DNA of 64,000 nt from Equibacterium sp963662035. GTDB taxonomy: Bacteria > Bacteroidota > Bacteroidia > Bacteroidales > UBA932. Of this stretch, positions 24,066 to 33,453 are shown one piece after another (position 1 is the stretch's first letter; every line of letters starts with the position of its first letter). Made by a program: the position numbers and the translations under genes. The notes under the pieces were generated by a model, which was given only the letters and a program-made list of their open reading frames with translations, was not told the DNA's origin and ran no database searches. Location of the stretch: assembly GCA_963662035.1 (NCBI GenBank), contig CAVLDO010000008.1:21989-85988 (forward strand). The letters run 5' to 3'.

Positions 24066-25310
24066 CTACAGTTCCACCTCCACTATCCGCCCCACGAGCG
24101 CGGGGTCGTAGTCGCGTTCCACCTTGATATAATTGTCGCTGTAGCCGAACATCTTGCCCCCCTTCTCTGTGCTCTCGAACAGAACGCGGGCGCGACGGCC
24201 GCGGTTTGCTGCATAAAATTCGGCATTGAGCCGTGCGCAGAGCTCCTCGAGAATCTTGACCCGCGCCGTCTTGACGCTGTCCTGCACCTGGCCCGGCATC
24301 GTTGCGGCCAAAGTGCCCGCCCGCCGCGAATAAGGGAATATGTGGATGTATGCCGGCCGCAGCTCCTCCAGAAACCGGCGGGTCGTCTCGAAGTCGGCAT
24401 CGGTCTCGCCCGGGAAGCCCACAATCACATCGATGCCCAGAAAGACATCGGGGATGCGGCTGCGGGTGAATTCGATCTTGCGGCGGAAAAAGTCGGTGTT
24501 GTAGCGCCGTTTCATAGCGGCCAGAATGCTATCGCAGCCCGACTGCAGCGGGATATGGAAGTGGGGCATAAACTTGCTGCCCGCAGCTATCCACTCCACA
24601 ATCTCATCCTTTAGCAGATTGGGCTCGATGCTGGAGATGCGGTAGCGCTCTATCCCCTGCACGCCGTCCAGCGCCTTAAGCAGGTCAAAGAAGCTCTCGC
24701 CGGTGGATTTGCCGAAATCGCCCGTGTTGACGCCTGTAATCACCACCTCCTTGAAGCCGGCGGCGGCAATCTCCTGCGCCTGGGACACTACGTCGGCGAT
24801 GGAGGGGTTGCGGCTGTCGCCGCGCGCCAGAGGCACCGTGCAGTAGGCGCAGTGGTAGTTGCAGCCATCCTGCACCTTAAGAAAAGAGCGGGTGCGCTCC
24901 CAAACGGAATGGGCGGGGAAATAGGCGTGGCTGCTGTCTATCGGCTCCAGAAACACCTTGCCGGGAAGGCTGTCGGCGGTGGCAATTTCCAGCAGGCGTC
25001 CCTTGTATTCGCTGCCCACCACGGCCCAGACCCCCTCCATACCGGAGAGCTGCTCTGCGCGCAGCTGGGCCTGGCAACCGACCACCACGATGCGGGCGCC
25101 GGGGTTCTGCCGGTGTAGGCGGCGGATGTAGTTGCGCCCCTTTTTCTCCGCGTGCTCTGTCACTGAACAGGTGTTCACCACATATATGTCGGCACCGCCA
25201 TCGGCGGGGACTATCTCGCAGCCGGCATCGGCAAAACGCCGGGCGTAGGCAGAAGATTCGGCAAAGCTGAGCTTGCAGCCCAAAGTGTCAAACGCTACTC
25301 TCGTGCTCAT
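24066..25310 (-). CDS. mtaB: tRNA t6A37 methylthiotransferase MtaB
   Basis: 414 residues with the three MTTase parts. The N-terminal UPF0004 domain has cysteines in FDTLGCKLSF, VVNTCSVTEHAEKKGR and VVGCQAQ. The radical-SAM core has CNYHCAYCTVPLARGDSR (about 148). A C-terminal TRAM-like region follows. The sequence pattern fits the MtaB (YqeV) subgroup rather than MiaB. It adds a methylthio group to t6A37 of tRNAs reading ANN codons. It is 3 bases downstream of folB. Confidence 0.92.
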   Translation of the reverse strand: MSTRVAFDTLGCKLSFAESSAYARRFADAGCEIVPADGGADIYVVNTCSVTEHAEKKGRNYIRRLHRQNPGARIVVVGCQAQLRAEQLSGMEGVWAVVGSEYKGRLLEIATADSLPGKVFLEPIDSSHAYFPAHSVWERTRSFLKVQDGCNYHCAYCTVPLARGDSRNPSIADVVSQAQEIAAAGFKEVVITGVNTGDFGKSTGESFFDLLKALDGVQGIERYRISSIEPNLLKDEIVEWIAAGSKFMPHFHIPLQSGCDSILAAMKRRYNTDFFRRKIEFTRSRIPDVFLGIDVIVGFPGETDADFETTRRFLEELRPAYIHIFPYSRRAGTLAATMPGQVQDSVKTARVKILEELCARLNAEFYAANRGRRARVLFESTEKGGKMFGYSDNYIKVERDYDPALVGRIVEVEL

Positions 25311-25313
25311 TAT

Positions 25314-25691
25314 CTAAAAGCTTAAAGTGACGCAGGAGCGGGTGTCGCCTTCATCAATCGCCTGCGGGGAATAATCGAACGGGGGATTCATCTTGGTTAT
25401 CGAAACGCTCGCCCCCTTTATCTCATCGGAGAACTCTCTGATGCGGGTCAGTATGCGGCCTGCCACGTGCTCGAGAAGATTGGAGGGGAGAGCCATCTCC
25501 TCCTTCACGATATCGTATATGGCGGCATAGTTTATCGTGTCGGCCAGATTGTCGCTGCCCGATGCGCGGCTCAGGTCGGCGCTGATGCTCACATCCACTA
25601 TGTAGTCGCGCCCCTGCCTGCGCTCCAGCGGCAGACAGCCGTGGTAGGCGCGGAACTTGAGGTTGCTCAGCTCTATCGTATCCATATTCAT
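25314..25691 (-). CDS. folB: Dihydroneopterin aldolase
   Basis: About 125 residues from ATG 25691; ATG 25685 is an alternative. An upstream in-frame start would overlap the preceding gene and is not needed. Typical FolB stretches are ELSNLKFRAYHGCLPLERRQGRDYIVDV, INYAAIYDIVKEEM and LLEHVAGRILTRI. It forms 6-hydroxymethyl-dihydropterin in folate synthesis. It sits 4 bases after the RsmI-like gene and 3 bases before mtaB. Confidence 0.92.
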   Translation of the reverse strand: MNMDTIELSNLKFRAYHGCLPLERRQGRDYIVDVSISADLSRASGSDNLADTINYAAIYDIVKEEMALPSNLLEHVAGRILTRIREFSDEIKGASVSITKMNPPFDYSPQAIDEGDTRSCVTLSF

Positions 25692-25695
25692 AAGA

Positions 25696-26400
25696 TTATG
25701 CACCGAGAATAAATACGCAGGGTCTCTTGCCAATCTCCACAGAAGACTGCTTCCACTCGGCCACCGTGCGGGTGCGGATCAGGGCCCCGGGATTGGTGAT
25801 GTCGGCAGCGATGCAGATTCTTGTGTCGCCCGACAGGGTCGAGAGCATATCCTGCATCAGGGAGTCGTTGCGGTAGGGAGTCTCTATTATTATCTGTGTC
25901 TGGCCGGTGCGGCGGGAAAGCTTTTCAAGCTCCTGCAGCCGGGCGCGGCGCTGCGGATTTTTTACGGGGAGATATCCTGTAAAGGCAAACGACTGCCCGT
26001 TCATCCCGGAGGACATCAGCGCCATCATCAGCGACGACGGCCCCACCAGCGGCACCACTTCTATTCCGCTGCGGTGGGCGGCGGCCACCAGCTCCTTACC
26101 GGGGTCGGCCACCGCCGGGAGCCCCGCTTCGCTGATGAGGCCGACATCTTCCCCACCCTCCAGCAGCTTGACGTAGCCTGCGGCATCTGTGGCCGCAGTG
26201 TGCTCGTTGAGTTCGTAGAATGTGAGAGTATCTATGCCGCCCTTGAGTCCGGCTGCAGAGAGAAAGCGGCGCGCGGTGCGCGTCTCCTCCACCACAAACG
26301 TGCGCAGATGCGCTATCGCATCAAACACCCCGCCGGAAAGCACCTGCCGCGGGTCACCTTCCCCCAGCGGAGAGGGTATCAAAAAGAGTCTGCCTTTCAT
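25696..26400 (-). CDS. RsmI-like SAM-dependent methyltransferase (tetrapyrrole methylase fold)
   Basis: 234 residues. The sequence shows GRLFLIPSPLGEGDP, VGLISEAGLPAVADPGKELV (GxPxxxDPG motif) and VVPLVGPSSLMMALMSSGMNGQSFAFTGYLP, all features of the RsmI group (16S rRNA C1402 ribose methyltransferase). It is shorter than classical RsmI (about 280) and lacks its C-terminal extension. It is probably the short paralogue found in many Bacteroidota, whose target is less certain. It lies between the AddA-like gene (12 bases) and folB (4 bases). Confidence 0.85.
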   Translation of the reverse strand: MKGRLFLIPSPLGEGDPRQVLSGGVFDAIAHLRTFVVEETRTARRFLSAAGLKGGIDTLTFYELNEHTAATDAAGYVKLLEGGEDVGLISEAGLPAVADPGKELVAAAHRSGIEVVPLVGPSSLMMALMSSGMNGQSFAFTGYLPVKNPQRRARLQELEKLSRRTGQTQIIIETPYRNDSLMQDMLSTLSGDTRICIAADITNPGALIRTRTVAEWKQSSVEIGKRPCVFILGA

Positions 26401-26412
26401 CGGAAGGCGAAT

Positions 26413-29400
26413 TTAAACAACTTTTTCGATTCTGTGCTCTGCAGCGTACCAAAGATAGCCCTCCACATCGCCGTAACCCATCCGGGAGAGCAGGTCGGCA
26501 TAGAGTTTCACCTGATGGACGTGCGAGGGGCTGCCGCTGCCAAACTTGTAGTCCACCACGGTGGCCTTGCCGCCGCAGAGCACCACTCGGTCGGGGCGGT
26601 GGATTGTGCCGTCGCAATCGATTATGGAAAGTTCGTTTACTATATCCCCTTCGCCGCCGAACCAGCCGTAGGGGGCCGCCTCGGCAAGCATTTCTTCAAT
26701 AAGCCGGATTGTGGACTCTCGCTCGTCGGCCTTGAGCAGACCGGATAGCGCCGCATCCTCCACTGCGGCGGGGATATCAGCCGCAGTGCTGATCTTAGAG
26801 AGGATATCGTGCAGCACTATGCCGCGCCTGCGGGGGGACGGGCCTGCGGCATCGGCAAAAAAATCGCCGCCGCGGCAGAGCAGCGTCAGCCGCCCTCCGC
26901 TTCCTTCGCCGGAAATCGGAATGCTGCGGTAACCTTTAAGCGCCAGCTTGACGGGCTCCTGATGCTCTGCAGCCGGCGCGGTTTCGTGCGCCGTGCGCAC
27001 ACCATTGTCATAGCGGAAACAGGTCTTGCGCCTTTCGCCGGCCGCGGGCTCGTACCTTGTGCGGGAGCCCGCCTCATACACCATCAGCTTCTCTTCGGGC
27101 GCGCCCTCACAGCGGCCTTCATTTGCGCCGCACGCCAAAGGGCCGCCGGTCTCATCGCAGCCATCCTGCGGGCCGCACGCTCCGGCGCAGGCTGCCGCGC
27201 CGTATGCCTTGCCGCGCGCAAGCGTCTTGAACTGCTTCTCCAGCAGGCCGTACACCAAATCAGAGACCCCGGCGCTGCGGTTGGCCTTGAAATCTTTTTC
27301 CCTTGCGGCGAACACTATCAACTCCCGCTTGGGGCGGGTGAAGGCCACATAAGCCGAATTGAGGGCATCGAGCCGGCAATAGCGCTCCTCCCTGGTGTAG
27401 TCTGCATCGAACTCCGATTCCGAAAGCTCTTTTTTGAACTCCACCGGCAGCAGGCCCGCTCCGAACCGGGGATCCTTGCACCAAAGGAACTTTTTGCGGA
27501 AAGAGCTGCTGCCGGGGATCAGCTCCTCATAAAAGAAGGGGACTATCGCCACCTCACATTCCAGCCCCTTGGCCTTGTGAATCGTCATAATACGCACCGC
27601 GTCGGCCCCCTCGGGGGATGTTATGGACTCTTTGGCGCCGCTCTCCTGCCACCATTTCACAAATCCGGCCAGGTCGGAGCCCCAGTCGCGCATATAATCC
27701 AGCACCTGATCCATAAAGGCCAGCACATAGGGCATCTGCGCCTCAAGAAGGCTCTGATCCAGCGCTGCTGCCACACTCTCGCACTGCTCGAGCAGAGAAT
27801 TGCCGCGCAGGGTCATCTGCGAGGCGTCCAGCCCCAGCTCTTTGAGTATCTGGGCTCCCAGAAGATCGCCGCTGTCGGCAAAATAATTGAGCACCGCCAC
27901 AATGCGCTGCACAAAGGCCGACGAGCCTATCTGCAGCGACTCTTCGGTCACCACTCCTATGCCGGAGGCCACCAGAGCGTCAGCCACAAGCTTTGCCTCG
28001 CTGTTCTTGCGCACCAGCACAAAAATGTCGCTCTTGCGGCAGCCCACCCCCAGCAGCTCATTTATCTCCAGCGGAAGGGCCTGCAGGGCATAGTCCTGCT
28101 CTTCGTCCTTATTCCTGGCGTAATAGGTGAGCTTCACGTACCCTTGCCGGTCGGAGTGGCACTGCTGCTTGCAGTCGGAGTATATCTTGTATATTTCTTC
28201 GTCGGCATCAAAGCAGCCGTTCTCCAAAGAGGTGAGGGCCGTGAACAGATTGTTGTTGAAATCCACAATGCTGCGGCTGCTGCGCCAGTTTTGCTGCAGC
28301 GAGGCGATGTTGGCATCATTGGGAAACGCATTTTCCACAGTGCTGTTGAGGGTGTTCCAGTCGCTGCTGCGCCAGCGGTAGATGCTCTGCTTCACATCGC
28401 CCACAATCAGATTGCGGCAGCCCCGGTCCAGGCTGTCGCGCAGCAGCGGGTAAAAGTTGGCCCACTGCATAAGCGAGAAGTCCTGGAACTCGTCCAGCAG
28501 ATAATTGTTGAGCCAGCTGCCGACCCTCTCGTAGATGAAGGGGGTGTCGCTGCCGTCGATCATCCGGTGCAGGGCGTCGGCAGTCTCGCCCAGCAGCATT
28601 ATGTTGTGCTCGTGCATATAGCGCATGAGGGCATCGTAGATTATGCCGAAGACCCTTGTGGCGCCTATATTGTCCCGCACTATTTTGGCGCTGACATAGC
28701 GCCGGTATCCGTCGCCGGTTAAGGCAACGATCTCTTGCAGAATCTTATCAAGCCCTTTGCCGGCCCGCGAGCATGCGGCCCTGCCCGAAGGCACCTTGCC
28801 GGCATTCTTTTTGGAAAACCAGCCTTCAGGACTGCTGGCGGCCAGTGCGAGCAGCCTGCCCCCCGCCGCCTCCACAGCCCCTTTTGCATATTTTGCGACC
28901 TGTCCCATTGCGCCTTTAGCGCCGTAGGGGAAGTCGTCTATCTGCAGATTCTGCTCCGCGATGGCCGCGAGCGCCTCGGCCGCAAGAGATTTCAGACCGG
29001 ACTCGAAATCACTAACCACCTGCCTGACCTGCGACTCCACTGTCGTAATGTGCTCCTGGTCGCCATTGTATTCCTCGCGGCGCATCTTGAAATCCTCCTT
29101 CACAAAAAGCTTGGCATATTCCAGAAGGTCGGCCTCGAAGCCGGTTTTGGAGCGGTATTCAAGCTGATTCAGCGCAAAGGCGTTCATCACCTCAAAAGCA
29201 GCTGCCGCCCGGCTGTCATCTCCGTCAAGACTCGAGAGCAGCTCGTCTATCACGCGTGAGAGGACATCATCTCCGTGAATCTCCACCCTGTAGTTGGAGA
29301 AACTGCCCAGCTCGCGGGCAAACGCGCGGAAAATCTGCTGGAAGAATTTGTCTATGGTGCTTACCTGAAAGTTGGAGTAATCGTGCAGGATCGCCACCAG

Positions 29401-29733
29401 GGCCTCGCGGGATTTCTGCTGCACTTTTGCGATGTCTGTGGCCGCAAGCCCCCGGAGCTTGGCGCAATCCCCGACGGAAAGGTAATCCGCCAGAGCCTTT
29501 TCGTTTCCGGCGGCAAGCTTGTAGAGAGTCTTCACTATGCGGCTTTTCATCTCGTCGGTGGCTTTGTTGGTGAATGTAACCGCCAGTATATGCCTGAAGG
29601 CATCATTGCGCTGCCGCTCCTGCGGCCCGTTTATAGAGTTGTCGCCAAGCAGAAATTCTATATATCTGTGCACCAGCGTAAAGGTCTTGCCGCTGCCGGC
29701 AGAAGCCTTGTATATGTCAAGATTCTTGCTCAT
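26413..29733 (-). CDS. AddA/RecB-like UvrD-family helicase-nuclease
   Basis: 1106 residues. Superfamily-1A helicase motifs appear in order: Walker A ASAGSGKTFTL (10-20), AVTFTNKATDEM, motif II YLLDEFQDFS, motif III VGDVKQSIYRWRSSD, MTIHKAKGLECEVAIVPF and AFTRPKREL. The C-terminus has a PD-(D/E)XK nuclease core (DRVVLCGGKATVVDYKFG). With the AddB-like neighbour it would resect double-strand breaks for RecA-dependent repair. A Cys/Gly-rich insert lies at about 845-876 (CAGACGPQDGCDE...CEG). The AddB-like gene is 15 bases upstream. Confidence 0.9.
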   Translation of the reverse strand: MSKNLDIYKASAGSGKTFTLVHRYIEFLLGDNSINGPQERQRNDAFRHILAVTFTNKATDEMKSRIVKTLYKLAAGNEKALADYLSVGDCAKLRGLAATDIAKVQQKSREALVAILHDYSNFQVSTIDKFFQQIFRAFARELGSFSNYRVEIHGDDVLSRVIDELLSSLDGDDSRAAAAFEVMNAFALNQLEYRSKTGFEADLLEYAKLFVKEDFKMRREEYNGDQEHITTVESQVRQVVSDFESGLKSLAAEALAAIAEQNLQIDDFPYGAKGAMGQVAKYAKGAVEAAGGRLLALAASSPEGWFSKKNAGKVPSGRAACSRAGKGLDKILQEIVALTGDGYRRYVSAKIVRDNIGATRVFGIIYDALMRYMHEHNIMLLGETADALHRMIDGSDTPFIYERVGSWLNNYLLDEFQDFSLMQWANFYPLLRDSLDRGCRNLIVGDVKQSIYRWRSSDWNTLNSTVENAFPNDANIASLQQNWRSSRSIVDFNNNLFTALTSLENGCFDADEEIYKIYSDCKQQCHSDRQGYVKLTYYARNKDEEQDYALQALPLEINELLGVGCRKSDIFVLVRKNSEAKLVADALVASGIGVVTEESLQIGSSAFVQRIVAVLNYFADSGDLLGAQILKELGLDASQMTLRGNSLLEQCESVAAALDQSLLEAQMPYVLAFMDQVLDYMRDWGSDLAGFVKWWQESGAKESITSPEGADAVRIMTIHKAKGLECEVAIVPFFYEELIPGSSSFRKKFLWCKDPRFGAGLLPVEFKKELSESEFDADYTREERYCRLDALNSAYVAFTRPKRELIVFAAREKDFKANRSAGVSDLVYGLLEKQFKTLARGKAYGAAACAGACGPQDGCDETGGPLACGANEGRCEGAPEEKLMVYEAGSRTRYEPAAGERRKTCFRYDNGVRTAHETAPAAEHQEPVKLALKGYRSIPISGEGSGGRLTLLCRGGDFFADAAGPSPRRRGIVLHDILSKISTAADIPAAVEDAALSGLLKADERESTIRLIEEMLAEAAPYGWFGGEGDIVNELSIIDCDGTIHRPDRVVLCGGKATVVDYKFGSGSPSHVHQVKLYADLLSRMGYGDVEGYLWYAAEHRIEKVV

Positions 29734-29748
29734 AAATATCCTCCTTAT

Positions 29749-32655
29749 TTATTTGCCGCAGATGGCCTTTGCAGGGCAGTAATCGCAAGTTTTACCGCTG
29801 TCTTCAGTCTGCGAAAAGGGTATGCCAGGGTTGAAGATGTCCGAGAGCAGAATCTTCAGCCGATTGCAGAAGGCCACGATTGTCTGCGATGGGCAGTATT
29901 TATTTTCCACATCCCTGCCGAACAGCCTTCGCACGCCGTAAATCGCCAGATTAAAGCCCTGCTCGCCGGGATACTTGCGCTGCATCGCCATCGCATACAT
30001 CATCAGCTGGAAGGCGATTTTCTCGTTTCCGCAGAAAACCTTGTCCATCGCGCCGGGGTCAGAAAAATCGACTTTGCAGATGTCGGAGCCGGTCTTGTAG
30101 TCGGCCACGCGCAGCACCCCGCCCTTGCGGTCCTGCCTATCGAGACGCCCGGTGAGGCTGACCTCAAGCATTTCGGAGCCCCGCGCAAAGCTGAAGCCTC
30201 TTTCAAAAAACGACTCCTCCGAGGCGACATATTCAAAAGGGGCGTAGCGGATGTCATTGTCCAAAGTCACATCCACCAGGGCCTCCACCATATTTGCAGT
30301 AATCTGGTTGCGCCGGCCCAGCGGAGCATTTTCAGGCCGGTTCAGCGCCTTTTTGAGGGCTTTTTCTATCTCGCTGCGTATAAAAGTTCTGTCCTTTTTC
30401 AGACTGCGCAGCAGCTGCGCCGAAACAGTCTCACCATTTTTGATGCGGCCGTAAATGGCCTCCATAGTGTTGTGGAAGGTGTCGCCGAACTGCCCCTGGT
30501 CCACTCCTTCGCTGATTTCGTCGTCTTCTTTAAGACCCGCCACATATTTGTAATAAAACTTGAGCGGACAGGACAGATAGTCGTTGAGCGAGGTGGCGGA
30601 GAAGGCTTTGCCCTCCGGACCCAGGAATATGGATTCCAGGCGGTCCATCACCTCCTGCGTCTTTTCTATAAGGTGGGTGGCGCGCTCGGAAGGTTTCACC
30701 TCCAGATCCACGCACCGGTCGGTTATCGGATAGCCGTAGTGATAGCGCAGCTGCTTTATAAAGCGGCTCTCCTCCCCGCTCAGCATCCCTTTGGTGCGGG
30801 AGTCGTAGATGAGCACCACCCGCTTTGCGCGGTATATGCTGCGGTAGAAGTGGTAGGCCGCGATGGAATCGAACAGCTCGGGCGTGGGCAGGCCAAAGCC
30901 TTTGCGCACATTGTATGGGATAATGCTGTCGCTCTGACTCTTGGCGGGGAAAACCCCTTCGTTTGCCGAGAGTATCACAAGGGTCTCGAAATCTATCGAG
31001 CGCACCTCCAGCGGCCCCATCACCTGCAGCCCGCTGAGCGGCTCCCCCTTGAAATCGAGCTTGATGCGGGAGCTGATCTCCCCAAGGAAGCGGAAATACG
31101 TGCGAGGCTCCATCGGTATGTGCAGGTCTGTCAAACGGCTGATGCAGGTGTAATAACCCATCGCGAACTCCTTCTCGATTGCAGAGAGCAAGGGGGCGAG
31201 CGCCTCCAGAACCTCCATCTGCCAGAGGCAGATCTGCTCTGCGGAACTCTTGGCGCTGAATAATTTGCAGAGCAGCTGCCGCGCATCCTCGTCCTGCGCC
31301 TTAGAAAAGCGCTCTGCGGGGACATATATCATATTGTCCTTCACCAGCGCGCTCCCTATGTCGGCCGCATCCGGGCCGCAGGCAGCAGCGATAAAGGGGT
31401 GGCTGAGCAGCGAAAGGACATCCTTGTGATAGAACCCTGCACCTCGGCAGTTAAGCTGCAGCGAGGCAAGCATATCCATAAAGGAGGCGGTGGCGCTGTT
31501 GTGCAGCCCGTAGCCCATAGTGACATTTATGCGGCCGATGCTCCCGGGCACGGCCCCCAGCAGCGGCATCAGCAGGCTCTCGTCGGGCAGCAGCACCGCA
31601 ACGGAATCCTCTATCCGACATTTGCCGGCGCCGCAGCCCCCACCCCCTGCAGAGGTTTCGCCTAAGAGCTCCCGCGCAGCGTAGGAGCAGCCGCCGCAGG
31701 GGTTCATCTGAGAGAGCACCTTGCCGGCGGCCCTGGCCTGCGCCACGCCTGAAGAGGCGGCGATGACCTCAATCTGCGGCCGAGCACAGGCCTCGGCCTC
31801 CAGAGTATATTTTGACGGATAACGGTTCAGATAATTGCGGATGAAGTGCGACGCCTTGTTTGCGGGGTCTGTGAGGCATTCGCCGCAGAAATCCCAGTAG
31901 AAGTCGCCGTCGAATTTACTCTTGATATGGTCGTAAAGCACCTTCTCGCACTCGCAGAGGGCGTTCTGCCCCACCACCACTATGCGGCGGACCCCCTTCA
32001 GCGGCCTGGAGGCATAATCGGCGTCGCCCCTGAGAGCCTCGGCCACATCGCGCTGCAGCATCCCCTCGTATGCCAGCCCCTTTTCCCGCAGGGCGGCCCT
32101 GAAGGCCTCATAGACCTCAGAGAGGATGGCCCACAGGCTCAAAAACTGCCGCTTCTGCTCTGACATCCCCTCCCCTTGCCTTTCGGCAGTCACCCTCCAG
32201 AAGCGCCGGAGGGCATCTTTCTGCTCATCGGAGAGAAATTCGTAGCCCGAATCCAACTCGCGAAGATCCTTGATGTTGGCCAGCAGCCGCGAGGCCTCTG
32301 CAAGGTATTTGTCTATGTCGTTGAAGTCGCTGCAGAGGGTCTCGCCCAGAGTCACGAAGTCGTCAAAACTCTCGCTCCGGCGGCCGCATCGCGCCGAGAC
32401 CTCGCAGTATTTCTGCCAGAGAATGTACAGCAGCTCTATCTTGTCGCCGCGCCGCAGGGGCGACAGCCGCTCGAAGAGGTCTCCGATTGTGGTGACGCCC
32501 GGAGAGAACACCGGCCCGGCGCTGCACTGCCCAAGATATCTGCTGAAGAAGAGCGACGAGCGGCGGGAGGGGAAAACGAACAGACATTCCCGCAAGGGGA
32601 CATCGCTTTGAGAGGTGTAGGCTTTTGCTATCTGATAGAGAAAACTGTTTGTCAT
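29749..32655 (-). CDS. AddB-like PD-(D/E)XK nuclease subunit
   Basis: 968 residues. The N-terminal LFVFPSRRSSLFFSRYLG resembles the degenerate nucleotide-binding start of AddB. The C-terminal nuclease core is LTGRLDRQDRKGGVLRVADYKTGSD. An iron-sulfur staple is indicated by CPLKFYYKYV (about 699) plus CDYCPAKAIC at the extreme C-terminus, the AddB arrangement. An extra Cys/Gly-rich segment at about 315-348 (NPCGGCSYAAR...GGGGCGAGKC) has no obvious role. The start overlaps the PAP2 stop by 4 bases. Confidence 0.88.
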   Translation of the reverse strand: MTNSFLYQIAKAYTSQSDVPLRECLFVFPSRRSSLFFSRYLGQCSAGPVFSPGVTTIGDLFERLSPLRRGDKIELLYILWQKYCEVSARCGRRSESFDDFVTLGETLCSDFNDIDKYLAEASRLLANIKDLRELDSGYEFLSDEQKDALRRFWRVTAERQGEGMSEQKRQFLSLWAILSEVYEAFRAALREKGLAYEGMLQRDVAEALRGDADYASRPLKGVRRIVVVGQNALCECEKVLYDHIKSKFDGDFYWDFCGECLTDPANKASHFIRNYLNRYPSKYTLEAEACARPQIEVIAASSGVAQARAAGKVLSQMNPCGGCSYAARELLGETSAGGGGCGAGKCRIEDSVAVLLPDESLLMPLLGAVPGSIGRINVTMGYGLHNSATASFMDMLASLQLNCRGAGFYHKDVLSLLSHPFIAAACGPDAADIGSALVKDNMIYVPAERFSKAQDEDARQLLCKLFSAKSSAEQICLWQMEVLEALAPLLSAIEKEFAMGYYTCISRLTDLHIPMEPRTYFRFLGEISSRIKLDFKGEPLSGLQVMGPLEVRSIDFETLVILSANEGVFPAKSQSDSIIPYNVRKGFGLPTPELFDSIAAYHFYRSIYRAKRVVLIYDSRTKGMLSGEESRFIKQLRYHYGYPITDRCVDLEVKPSERATHLIEKTQEVMDRLESIFLGPEGKAFSATSLNDYLSCPLKFYYKYVAGLKEDDEISEGVDQGQFGDTFHNTMEAIYGRIKNGETVSAQLLRSLKKDRTFIRSEIEKALKKALNRPENAPLGRRNQITANMVEALVDVTLDNDIRYAPFEYVASEESFFERGFSFARGSEMLEVSLTGRLDRQDRKGGVLRVADYKTGSDICKVDFSDPGAMDKVFCGNEKIAFQLMMYAMAMQRKYPGEQGFNLAIYGVRRLFGRDVENKYCPSQTIVAFCNRLKILLSDIFNPGIPFSQTEDSGKTCDYCPAKAICGK

Positions 32656-33281
32656 CTGGTTTGGGGATATGCTTCTGCAATTTTACGTATCACAAATTTA
32701 AAAATCCGTCTGAGTAAAATTGCTACACACAAGCCCCAAATTATTCCGACAGCTACATCCAGCGGAAAATGATATCCGAGATATATCCGGCTGTAGGAGA
32801 CCAGACAGGCCCATAATATAAGGCTCCACCTGAGAAGGCGGCTGCCCAGGATGCTGGAAGAGAGCAGAGCAAAGCAGAATGTGTTGGCCGCGTGGGCGGA
32901 GAAGAAGCCGTAGGGGGACCCCTTGCCTGTGGGGAAGCGGCCGATTGCGGTGGCAATATCAAAACCGGGTCGCGGACGCTGCACGAGGGCTTTTACCAGG
33001 TTGGAGCCCCAGTCGCAGGCCAGATAGCCGACAATGCAGAATAAGACCGCCGCCATTCCGGCCAGAAAAAATTTGCCGCGCCTTATCTCGCGCCTGACTG
33101 CATATCCGCCGCATTTGGTGGCATAGCATTTGCGGAAAAACACGATTACCGCAATCGCCAGATACAGCGTAAACCAGATCCGCACTGCAGAAAGGATCTC
33201 CATCACCGGGTCCAGATACGGGTTCCAGGCCCCGTTTATAGCGAGAAACAGTTTTTTGTCCAGCGTCAGAATGTTTTCCAT
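32652..33281 (-). CDS. PAP2-family phosphatase (membrane)
   Basis: 209 residues from ATG 33281, preferred over an upstream ATG because the hydrophobic PAP2 start (ENILTLDKKLFLAINGAWNPYLDPVM) follows at once. The three active-site motifs are KALVQRPRP, PYGFFSAHAANTF (here F-S-A-H) and SRIYLGYHFPLDV, among about five to six helices. Likely substrates are undecaprenyl pyrophosphate, phosphatidyl-glycerol phosphate or lipid A phosphates; the sequence does not decide. First gene of the operon leading into addB-addA. Confidence 0.9.
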   Translation of the reverse strand: MENILTLDKKLFLAINGAWNPYLDPVMEILSAVRIWFTLYLAIAVIVFFRKCYATKCGGYAVRREIRRGKFFLAGMAAVLFCIVGYLACDWGSNLVKALVQRPRPGFDIATAIGRFPTGKGSPYGFFSAHAANTFCFALLSSSILGSRLLRWSLILWACLVSYSRIYLGYHFPLDVAVGIIWGLCVAILLRRIFKFVIRKIAEAYPQTR

Positions 33282-33304
33282 AGCCAAATCACAATCTACA
33301 ATCT

Positions 33305-33313
33305 GCAAATGTA
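33305..33313 (-). promoter_or_regulatory. -7 element of the PAP2-addBA operon
   Basis: Read on the minus strand this is TACATTTGC, a perfect TAnnTTTG, 24 bases upstream of the PAP2 ATG. No clear -33 TTG was identified. Confidence 0.5.
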
Positions 33314-33397
33314 GCAAATTCGGGCGGCCGTGCGTTTGTCATACGGAAATTAAGAAAATTTTTTTGAAGCTACTCTAATAAAGATAGATACTTTGTA

Positions 33398-33427
33398 TTG
33401 CATAATACAAAAAACACATACATTTGC
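33398..33427 (+). promoter_or_regulatory. Promoter of the outer-membrane barrel gene
   Basis: A TTG at 33398-33400 (another at 33393-33395) is followed by an 18-base spacer and TACATTTGC (33419-33427). This is the best complete Bacteroidota promoter in the window, giving a start near 33434 and a leader of about 20 bases. Confidence 0.65.
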
Positions 33428-33453
33428 AGCCGATTAATTTAAATCCCCGGAGA

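Noticed and set aside
26809..31263. Two plus-strand open frames of more than 600 codons opposite addA and addB
   Set aside because: Both mirror the helicase-nuclease genes, which carry complete motifs on the minus strand.
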